DNA from: Platynereis dumerilii
Taxonomy: Eukaryota > Annelida > Polychaeta > Phyllodocida > Nereididae
Direction: 5' to 3'
NCBI GenBank assembly: GCA_026936325.1
Contig: JAPTHN010000002.1
Span: 14,424,142-14,488,141 of the forward strand
Length of the DNA: 64,000 bases
Both the position numbers and the translations under genes were made by a program. The notes beneath the pieces are model-generated. The model was not told the origin of the DNA. It made no database searches and worked only from the letters and a program-made list of their open reading frames with translations. Shown piece after piece: positions 55,157-64,000 of the stretch (positions are counted from its first letter, which is position 1; the number at the start of each line of letters is the position of its first letter).

Positions 55157-57022
55157 AAAAACTCACAGAATGTATGAGAGAATGGTAAAATCCAAGCCAT
55201 ATAACCTGTTGTGTATAAGACATAGGGATATTTTTAGCGTTACATCATATTTGACATAGTCCTGTAGGTGAGAATTCTGTGACACGTACATCATAATTGA
55301 CCAAGTTTCAAAAATTATGTCAAATTGTGTGTTAATAAACTTTACCAGTAAATGCAATTATAAACATTTCAATAAAACAAACAAGTGTCAAATTTTAATT
55401 CCCCCTAATATAACACAAAAGAGAAATTTCACCAAGAAGCCGGAAAATAAGTTGCCAGAAGCTACACACATGCACCAAACACTCAATATGAATAACCGAC
55501 TCAAGCTAGAACTTAAATTCTCTGAAATTCCATAAAATATATAAAAGAATAAGTAAGGTAAATTACATTTGTTAAAATCCTCATTCATAACAACAGTGAA
55601 AATACAAATAATCAGAAGAATTTTACATGAAGTGTCAATTATGATGTACGCCTATTAATCTTGGCTGAACGAAATCAAACACAATGTATTGTTGAGATAA
55701 ACTGCGTTAGTAAAGGAAGCTAGCCAAAATACATGATAATTCTTAATTTAATTTTGAGATTACTGTCATATAACTAAGATTTATGCTGTACATCATATTT
55801 GACATTATAAGTGTCAAATGTGATGTACATCAAAGAATCTATGTTATTGTCAGATATGAATGAAATGCATGTGCGAAATCTCATGGTAAGGACAACAAGT
55901 CTGGGAATTTAATTAACACGACTTTTCTCTACTTTGGTAATGTTTTCATATCAAAAATCATGGAAATTCATCTGTACATAATAATTGACCAATAATTACT
56001 TCTTGGTCAATAATGATGTACTGTCCATTATGATGTACCAGTTTGATACTTTTTGACATATGACACATTTTGTTGTGTGACAGTCCTATATCTTCATGCA
56101 AGGCCAATTTCTGAAACAAAACTTATTATCCACAGCAAAATGAAAAATTTTGATTGATGTGATGCTTCTCTACACATCAGAACACCTCTATCAGTGACGT
56201 TACATCATATCTGTCCTGTAGGTGAGAATCCCAGAATTATTGACATTCAAAATTTGCATCCTCCATATCACAGCCTTTGCTGCTCTGTAGGATATCCGTT
56301 TAAACATTTTAGATAAATCTTGTGGAATACTTATTTTGGCAGCATACAAACCCGTAAAATTATTACTGGGCGTGTCAAGATTTTTGGTTTGAAATTTTGC
56401 CATCCTGTAGGTGAGAATTTTTTCAGTGACTGCAGGTGTCATGTTTGGACTGCGACCATTTGACTATAACTGGATATTCCTTTTAAAGCTGACTGGTATG
56501 TGATTATTTATCATAGACTTTCTTGATTCAATGGAAAATAAATCAACCAAACACCACTTAAATAGGAAAAAAAACCCATTTTTAGAAAACGTTTTTTCTG
56601 GATTGACCATGTTTGACATTTATGATGTACGTGACGGGAGGTTTCGGTGGCCCGAGAAATATTCCCAGAACATCTCACATACCGAATGGAATTAAAAAAC
56701 TTAAGTTCAGGTATTTAGGTAGTCATTAAAATTTAAAAAACTGAGCATAACTTACTTCAGTTGCAAACCATCAGCTATCAAAGTAACACTGTTTGAAAAT
56801 GTGACGTTTGACACCCCCAAAAATGGACCATTTTGAGAGTTTGCGGTCCCTGGTCTCAATGATGAAGCCATAATTTCACGTAAAAGTGGGTTTATTATGA
56901 AGACAAAATTGTATTCTACATCTCAGGGAATTTTTAAGAACTTATTACTAGCCAAAAATATTTTATGTCCTGTTAAAGGTCAAAATTCTGGCTGGCCTCG
57001 TTTAAAATGACTTCACCCATAT

Positions 57023-58313
57023 GACAAATTGACAATAAAAACCAACCTGTGAGAAAAAGAATATACTGATATTATAACCCCCATATTTCGGCTGATTTTT
57101 CTTTTTGTAAAACCGAATCAAAATAAAGTTTGTCGATTGTCTATTGAAAGGCCTGCCTTAAATTCATGCAGTCTTTAATTAATCATCCAAATTCAGCAGT
57201 CGACTTAGGTCCCTACTGTAATCAACTGGATAAATCATTCGAGTGTGGTTTTTTTTTTCACCAGAAAACTGGATAGGCTAAATCATTTGAAGGTTTTTTG
57301 ACATAACTATTAAAGGTAATTGACGTACTTATGGGGGGGGGGCATTGAGAGAGATATGAAGAGCAGTGCTTTGTATAGATAAGAATATTGTCTCGATATG
57401 ATATCGTGTTCATGAAAAAATGTAATTCCACAGGAAAGGCTTCAGGGTGCACAACTGCACATTATGAAAACTTAGATTAAGGTAGGCCTAAAATTTATGT
57501 TAGACCTTATAATGCAGACTGTGGGGGGCAATTTAAACTCCTCAAGTCTCCTATATGTTATGACTCCAGATCCTGAGATTTGATTAATATTGCCAGTAAA
57601 AAAAGAATCCTGAATGTTTCAATAGGATTTTTAAAGGAAACTTTGCGCTTTTCTCTTTAAAATTCTGGGAACAGTTCAAATTCTTCCAAATGTTTATTAT
57701 TTTTCATAATTTGAAGGAGCGGAAGTCGAATCGCAGAATAAGTTTAGACTCAAGACTCCACGGTCTATTAGCCTAGCTTGTTTCCACTCTTTACTCCAAC
57801 AACAGAAGAAAAAAAAGATTCCAAAGCCCTTCCTACAGAAGGCCTAGCTATAATATTCAAGTTAATTCAACAATCAAGTCCAAGACCAGCATCCAGCGAG
57901 AAAGAGTGCCCTAACCACTGGGTCACCCAATAAACAGAATGACTATTTTTTTTCTTTCACAGCCCACAAAAGCATGTGAAACGTTAGATTTAAATTTTGT
58001 TAGGGGTGGATGACTTCAGCATGTATACATGTGTGGCCCAACAGGGATTTCGAGGGCCTGGAAATGAACTTATCCGAGATTATCTGAGGTAAATTCTCAG
58101 CAATCTGGAGGTTGTATTCTCTTGACACCATCATACTGGAATTATGGCGAATACAGTTAAATATAACTAATAATTCTCAACACTTAAGTGGATTTGAGGG
58201 GGGAAAATCATATGATCCCCCCCCCCCATGCTCTTCCTAGGGGGGGATGCATTTCCACCCTCCCCAGCATCCATGCTGCGGAATCTTCCTTAGCGTGCTA
58301 AATTAATTCACTT
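57023..58313. other. Intergenic, no gene
   Basis: Poly-G near 57,333 and a poly-C/poly-G pair near 58,217-58,247. GACTCAAGACTCC near 57,750 may be the complement of another LINE TTGAGTC tail. Confidence 0.35.
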
Positions 58314-58521
58314 GGGATGGATGGATGGATGATTGGGGCTTTATGTCCTGTATTCATGCACTTGATAGGCCAATTAGGACAGGAGGAGGACACGGCAATG
58401 AGGCGAAGTATGATTGAAACAGCCGTCCAACAAAGGCCTAGCTGATCTGGCAAGAGCTGGATTTGACCAATGGACCCAGCGATTGGCAGCCCAGCATGCT
58501 ACCACTAGACCAAACCTCTCC
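58314..58521 (-). mobile_element. tRNA-derived SINE, family B, copy 3
   Basis: The minus strand starts GGTTTGGTCTAGTGGTAGCA (A-box-like), then GGTCAAATCC (B-box-like), TTGGACGGCTGTTTCAATC and GTGTCCTCCTCCTGTCC. It ends in a (CATC)n tail. It shares its order of blocks with the copies at 7,032 and 31,855. Confidence 0.7.
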
Positions 58522-58998
58522 ACGCTAATTCACTTGAGAAAGTTGTGTCATTATAAATAATAAAACAGGCATAATTATCTTCCATTCATGAAGTTAAGTT
58601 ATATATATTTTATTTTATTATTTCAAGCCAAATAAAATCTAATTCATGTCAAGATTTTGACAATGGGTCATATGTATACATGAGAAATTGGCAAATTGCT
58701 CATCGAATCCCAAAGGTTAGGGAATCATTAATTCTTTCTTCCGTTAATATTTCCTTGGTTGTTCTGACTTGTCTGAAGCCACTCATTTGTTGACTACTTG
58801 CCATCAATGCTAAAAAATGTTTTCTATAGGCCTATGTTGCACCTGTAAGTAAAAAGTCACAAAATCATAGGTGATTATCTTAATAGTCATCAAACGAACC
58901 TTTCCTAATATATTTAACTACATCTTTACAATGCTCCTCTTATCATATCCTCCCCTCCCCACATATGTATTCACGGGTCTAATGCTAGTAGTCATCAA

Positions 58999-59204
58999 TT
59001 TGTCTTTAGACCCCCAGTATGACAAACAAGTAACCCGATTAATTAGGATATATGATGAAGAAAGTTTCGTACGTATGAAACTTTCTTCATGATGAAGGGA
59101 GTCAGACTTGGGATTAGCCAAGGAGCAGTCTGATTGGCCTAATTTGGTCATGTGACCTAGGGGTAAATTCTAAGAATGGTACAGTTGCTGGGGGTCTAAG
59201 ACAA
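58999..59204. mobile_element. Small MITE with hairpin
   Basis: TTGTCTTTAGACCCCCAG at the left and the complement of TTGTCTTAGACCCCCAG at the right frame about 205 bp. Inside is a stem ATGAAGAAAGTTTC paired with GAAACTTTCTTCAT around an 8-bp loop. Confidence 0.7.
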
Positions 59205-59426
59205 ATAGATTCATTGCTTGGAATCAGGTTTTCTTTAATGTTAAAAATTACATTCCAAATTCTATTGCCACTTCAATATATATATATATTTTTTTGGTAC
59301 AAGTGAAATTCCGAAGAATATATATATATATATATCAACGAGACACAATAATTTAAATTAGCTGTTGAATAATTAGACTGCCACCTGTGCCTATAAACCA
59401 TGGAGACCCATGAAATGTTTTGATAA

Positions 59427-59789
59427 GGGACCGTTCAGAATTTATGACTGGGGGGGGTGTGAGATTTGGCCAAGGGGATACTAACTTTTCACACATGTTT
59501 CAAGGGGGGGGGGGGTAGAAATTTTAACAAAGAAAAAATGTTGTAAAACATGCATACACTCACTTTATTTTTTTTACGTACATAAGTTCGCGAATATGTA
59601 CGCGTTACAGTGTATAACAGTATATGTTGTGTATTGCTTTGTATTTGGAGGGGGGGTACTAAAAAGACACCTGAAACCATAGGGTGGGGTACTAAAAATC
59701 CGCATGGAACTCAAGGGGGGGTATCAATTTTTAATGGGAAGTTATAGCAAAACTCCCCCACCCCCCAGTCATAAATTCTGGACGGTCCC
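59427..59789. mobile_element. PIF/Harbinger-like MITE
   Basis: The inverted ends GGGACCGTTCAGAATTTATG and GGGACCGTCCAGAATTTATG are flanked by TAA on both sides (59,424-59,426 and 59,790-59,792). A 3-bp TWA duplication is typical of PIF/Harbinger. The 363-bp interior is full of poly-G runs. Confidence 0.75.
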
Positions 59790-59792
59790 TAA

Positions 59793-60576
59793 TATTACAC
59801 TCATTGATGCACTGACATTAACTGTAGAGTTCTAAAGACAAAATTCGACTTTGCAGAAATTTACCTGAGACTTTATGGAATGACTTCCAGAGCAACTTCT
59901 TTTATGGAAGATCATTCTCGTAGCAAACAAACGAAACCAATTGGCAGAATGTTCCAAAGAAACCTGGAATTAAATAATAAATTTAACACATTGTAGGCTT
60001 ACCTATAGGCTATTAGGTCCACCATTGTTTTGTAATTCATGTCAAATAGAAATTAATCTAGAGAGCATCTATGAAATCTGTGGACATAATAGCTTTAAAG
60101 ACAAATGAGGCAGTACACATTTTCAAGAGCTTGAAATGGAATTTTTTTGTTGAACACCCTCGGCTTCCCTCAACTACCCTCAGCTCCCCTCATCATAAAA
60201 CACCTGTTACCCCCCCTACTCCGTGGGCAAGACAGTGTATTCAAGCCTGGTTTTACACCAGTTGAGTGTGTGAAAAAATGCTTTGGCTGCTGGATCAGTC
60301 ACTTTCATATATATTACAATGCCCTTAATTTTACCTTTATTCAGTATTACGTACAACCCCCATGTAGGCCTGGTGTAAATTGTAACCATACTGGGATATC
60401 ACTAGTATGAACCAGGCCTCCGTTGTACATTGACATTCTAGGGTTTACATATCTTCATGTCCCACATTTACCCGTAAGACAACTGTAATATATATACATC
60501 TGTTTGTTCGTGGGAAAATTTATGTAAGCCTTGAAATAAAAAGTAACTCATTATTCTGAGCCCTTATACCAGTATG
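59793..60576. other. Mostly empty, one weak minus-strand exon-like block
   Basis: At 59,867-59,965 the minus strand has an acceptor (attccag), a 33-codon open stretch (VSLEHSANWFRLFATRMIFH and onward) and a donor (CAG/GTAAAT). Its phase does not fit the other blocks nearby, so it is not called a gene. Confidence 0.25.
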
Positions 60577-60723
60577 CAGGGGCGGATCCAGGAATTTTGA
60601 AAGGGGCAGGTTGTCCAGCGGCGAGACCAGAAGGGCCGGAGCAAATTTTGGCCAGGGATCTCTATGTCGGGATTGAATATCTTAGCTTGAAAGGGGGGTC
60701 CGGACCGCCTGGATCCACCCCTG
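60577..60723. mobile_element. Short MITE (CAGGGGCGGATCC ends)
   Basis: The element begins CAGGGGCGGATCCAGGAATT and ends GGATCCACCCCTG, a hAT-like CAGGGG terminus. An 8-bp target duplication is not visible. A flanking segment of about 40 bp (AAGCCTTGAAATAAAAAGT and onward) is directly repeated on both sides (about 60,526 and 60,730). Confidence 0.7.
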
Positions 60724-61022
60724 TTATGAAGCCTTAAAATAAAAAGTTTCTTGCTATTCTGAGTCCCTAATCAGTTTTCAAATACCGCCTGATATACTTA
60801 CAATTGGAAATTTCTATTTTCTTCTGTGGTCAATGAAGAAAGACCTGTAGTACATATTGTCCATGATCTTGAACAGCTGTCAAACCACTTTCATACATCG
60901 ACAAGCATTATTCTATGGAAGAAAATGGATTTGAATTATTCATATATCTGAAATGTGAAAAAACATCAATATATTTTACATATTATTTTAGTGAAAATCT
61001 GAGCCAACAAATTCAATCTTAC

Positions 61023-61104
61023 CTCATCATGTTCAAGTAAAGAACAAGCACAGTACATCTGTTTTCTCCTTCAGTCCAAATTGTCATTGTACTCGATCTG
61101 TCGT
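61023..61104 (-). other. Weak exon-like block
   Basis: Acceptor cttttttcag-like and donor AG/GTAAGA bound 82 nt with one open frame (DRSSTMTIWTEGENRCTVLV and onward). No family recognised and no phase-consistent partner found. Confidence 0.2.
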
Positions 61105-61299
61105 CTGAAAAAATAAATGGAAATATTTCATTTTCGCTATATTAGGTCCATGTATTTATTTTATTTTATTTACAACATATTGTCACAATATTTCCCTCTT
61201 CGATTCTGAAAATGAAAATGATTTAATTCACACAATAGCTCATGGTATTGTTATACAGCGACCCTGACTTGGGTTGTTTTGTTATAATAACAATAAAGG

Positions 61300-61590
61300 A
61301 GACTTGTCTGTTTACGCTGAATATGCTGACAAATAATACTGACCTGCAATTCTCGGCCACTGGATATTTTATGGACACTGAACAAAACATTTCCCACCGA
61401 TGTGATTTCATGAAATATTGCTTCATTCTATCTCTTGTGGTATGACAGGGTCTTCAGCATCCTTCCAAACTGAAAAGACATTGATATGACATTAATACAC
61501 TGAATATATTTTGTAGGCCTATCTTGCATAATTAGGACATTAAATTCAATCATTAACTAGGATCTATCATAATTATAATACTGTGTATAA
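61300..61590 (-). pseudogene. Decayed duplicate of the 62,906-63,343 segment
   Basis: It aligns with the segment at 62,906-63,343 over the exon-like block, its donor (CAG/GTCAGTATTAT) and flanking intron. The open frame is interrupted by stops here. Confidence 0.45.
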
Positions 61591-61815
61591 TATAATAAAA
61601 CCCACTCAGGGTGGTGGATCAGTCCACTGAAACCCATGAGTGGTCTGGCTAGGGGAGGAACTCACGAGTGGCGAAATAAAATATGTAAATCAAGGATAGT
61701 GGATCATATTCAAATTAGGGATGGTGAACCATATGTAAATTAGGGATGGTGGATCACAAAATTATAACTCATGGGCTGTTCCTCATGGGTTCTCAATGAG
61801 GATCACTGCCAAGTG

Positions 61816-61905
61816 TGGGATGGATGGATGGATGATGGGGGCTTTACGTCCTGTATTTTTGCACTTGGGTCATTGCACAGGGGCAGTTTAGCCATTCCCT
61901 TTGGG
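61816..61905 (-). mobile_element. Partial SINE, family B
   Basis: GGATGGATGGATGATGGGGG followed by CTTTACGTCCTGTAT and GCACTTGGGTCATTGC matches the 3' part of the copy at 58,314 in the same orientation. Confidence 0.55.
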
Positions 61906-62956
61906 GTTTGCAGTGCTCAGCATCTGCCTTGACAGTTATTTTTCCTTCCTACATGTTTTAATCAGGTGGCTAACACCTCTAGTAGGCTCTGCAATGCAAA
62001 ATAAGACAAGCAACTGCAGCGTGATTCCTCCCCTGCCTCTGGCCATGTTGTAAACATTAGGTCATGTGACAACTTGACCTGATTAGGCTCCCGAGCCGAG
62101 GCTCGCTCGTACCTAGCGTCATGTACTCCGTCAGGAGAGGCTGGGAACGAGAGCCGAGGGAGAACAATTAATTGTTATTGTCGATGTCATGGGGTTTTAT
62201 TATAAAATTCAATGATCCAGATTTCACACCAGTTAAATTTCATGTCTTTTAATAAGTCATGCTCCCAAAATTCAACAAACAACAACAATACGCCGACCAT
62301 CAGTTAAATTTTTTTCTAGTCTTACACCCCCCTCCCTCCCTGTAACAGCATAACACTCATACTGTCTCCCCCCCCCCCCTCCGCCATTATTTAATTTTTT
62401 AAAAGCCCCTCCCCAAGGGTTGGAATTTTTTTTAAATTGAAAAACTTCTTGATCAGTTTGGATAATACAAATAAATTCTTTCAAGGCAGTCTTGAAAAAA
62501 ATAATTTCTTGTGGGGGTATTCTTGGAAGGGTTTTGTTTGATTTGGAATCAAATATTTGGGTACATTGTGCGCTCAGAATGAATATATTTAAAATGTCAT
62601 TGTTCCCATAAAGTAAATAATTTCCTGTTGAAGAAAACTCCAAGCCTCGCCCCGGAAATGTAATGGTCGCTCCTTTAATATATTATAGGTGCATGCATTT
62701 ATATTTCATTCAAAATTCCTAATGGCTGCTGTCTTTCACGGCAAAAATATTATTTTTGTTTCACATAAGAAAATACTTCAGGAAAAAAAAAATTGGTTCA
62801 CAAAAATTATATTTTAAAAATCAAAGCCTTTGAATTTTTGGTCATTTTTTAGAAAATTATTTAAGATTTTGGTTGTAATTAAAGTCACGGACAGGGCCTA
62901 TAGGAATTTGTCTGTATACCCAGATTGCCCTGAATATACTTACAGATAATACTGAC

Positions 62957-63071
62957 CTGTATTTCAAACCAGTGCAGTGGGCATTTCCTGGACTCTGAAG
63001 ACATTTTCCACACATGTAATTCCGCTAAATGTTCCTTTCCTCCAAGTACGAGCGAATTTCCTTCCAAAAAC
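62957..63071 (-). other. Exon-like block of an unknown minus-strand gene
   Basis: Acceptor ccttttcag and donor CAG/GTCAGT frame 38 codons in phase 0/0: FLEGNSLVLGGKEHLAELHV and WKMSSESRKCPLHWFEIQ. I do not recognise the family. A second block at about 63,409-63,503 (LEDAKSCLGYLRCLDLTDTA and onward, donor CAG/GTAAAC) joins to it in phase. A gene entering from the right edge is therefore possible. Confidence 0.35.
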
Positions 63072-63408
63072 TGAAAAGGCATTGATATGACATTTATAAA
63101 TAACTGAATTCATTGTATCAATCCAACCATTTCAAGTTTTAGAATGATAACCGAGAACATTAAAAACCACAAGCTTGCCTATTACATAAATAGTTTGATT
63201 CTAGATCACTCCCATCAGCCATGAAATTATAAATTTACTTCAATATAGTATTTAGAATGAACATCATTCACTGAATATCCTGCGTAATGAGGCCATTTAA
63301 AATACTGTTGATTATGTCAACTTTGAATGTCATAATTATAATGCTGTGAAAATAAAAAGGGCACTGAGACATTTCAACTGAATTAGCCAACATTTTCATA
63401 GTTTACCT

Positions 63409-63503
63409 GGCACCTTGCATTTGTGGATCCCAGGAGAGAAACCAAGGCAGTGTCGGTCAGATCCAGACACCGTAGGTAGCCCAGGCAGGATTTGGCATCC
63501 TCG
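63409..63503 (-). other. Possible exon upstream of the 62,957 block
   Basis: The minus strand reads LEDAKSCLGYLRCLDLTDTA through SLLGSTNARCQ before a GTAAAC donor. It has a leucine-rich-repeat feel, but its acceptor is unclear because a poly-C run follows upstream. Confidence 0.3.
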
Positions 63504-64000
63504 AGCTTGCGTTGTCAAATATGTTCTTCAAAATGTTACAGTTGTTGGGGGGGGGGGGCCTTGGCCCCTAGCCCCCACCACACACCTAAGGCTCTTGCTT
63601 TCTGTTTTGTAGACAATCCACCTGCAATCAAATATATAAATTTAACAATCGGTTAAATTTTTTTTGGGGGGGGGGGGAGCCCAGGGAGAATTATGAGCAT
63701 TCCAAATTTCAACGGACAGAAAAAGTCAATGCAGACATTGCAAAGTACTTTTGGGAGTTTTCCTTTCTTTGCATATTTTAGGAAAATAATAAGTAACTAT
63801 ATGAATGTTGTTAAATATAAAGAAGACTTTTTTGAAAAGATGTGCTGTGCAAACAAATAAAGATTATAGTTAGACTACATAGGATATCTTTTTAAAATTT
63901 GTGTAGGCCTACATTGTGAGTGTAGTAGGCTCTCCTGGGACATTTAAATAATTTATTGAATATGAATGAGCAATAAATTTAGGCAACTTTTCTGGTTTCT
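63504..64000. other. Right edge, nothing recognised
   Basis: Two poly-G runs (about 63,547 and 63,664) and one TAGGCCTA (63,904-63,911). No gene. Confidence 0.35.

Larger units (their letters stand above)
51982..57022. mobile_element. Large word-array TIR element, family 3 (with nested insertions)
   Basis: The two ends are inverted 29-bp repeats with one mismatch, beginning ATATGGGTGAAGTCATTTT. TA next to GGGTGAAG could be the duplication. The word TACATCATATTTGACA or its complement occurs about ten times between 55,241 and 56,630. GTAGGTGAGAA occurs at 52,177, 55,264, 56,218 and 56,407, linking the left part to the right part. Two hAT MITEs and microsatellites are nested inside. No transposase recognised. 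An alternative is two separate repeats whose outer ends happen to pair. Confidence 0.6.

Noticed and set aside
61590-62205. TIR element with ATAATAAAACCC ends
   Set aside because: The inverted match is only 12 bp and AT-rich, and no target duplication is visible.

Overview
The window is AT-rich, intron-rich nuclear DNA from an animal. The two recognisable host genes, the mix of LINEs, tRNA-derived SINEs, hAT, mariner and MITE elements, and an over-used TAGGCCTA octamer suggest a marine invertebrate, most likely a deuterostome such as an echinoderm or hemichordate. The species call is an inference. There are no bacterial-type genes, no CRISPR array and no recognisable retrovirus, LTR element or Polinton.

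Layout: (1) About 2.9-20.5 kb, plus strand, holds the 3' part of a ubiquitin-specific protease of the USP31/USP43 type. Five exons encode the end of the catalytic domain, including the His and Asp boxes. The gene then has two possible tails: a 3-kb lysine/glutamate-rich read-through exon, or a phase-matched splice into a Ser/Pro-rich exon at 15.2 kb. (2) About 21.3-44.8 kb, minus strand, holds an apparently complete DUF4795 coiled-coil gene of the QRICH2/C16orf96 type. I resolved 18 phase-consistent exons encoding about 1,129 residues, with a one-mismatch RFX X-box 271 bp upstream of the start. The two genes converge tail to tail, with about 0.8 kb between their polyadenylation signals. (3) About 45-64 kb is gene-poor. 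It is mostly layered transposons, microsatellites and minisatellites, plus weak minus-strand exon-like blocks near the right edge.

Mobile DNA: one 5'-truncated LINE keeps an open 875-codon endonuclease/reverse-transcriptase frame (39.2-41.8 kb). Two 3' pieces of another LINE family, two SINE families, three hAT-type non-autonomous elements with perfect 8-bp target duplications, one more with an imperfect duplication, one PIF/Harbinger-like MITE, a mariner relic inside a hAT element, and several other inverted-repeat elements were delimited by eye.

The most unusual signal is three inverted-repeat elements (22,960-24,237; 37,983-38,989; 51,982-57,022). Each is built from its own 13-17 nt word, repeated in both orientations through the body. 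They may represent an undescribed architecture of non-autonomous DNA transposon. A second mobile-looking repeat carries a roughly 31-bp minisatellite at its core, with related flanks in two introns of the same gene.
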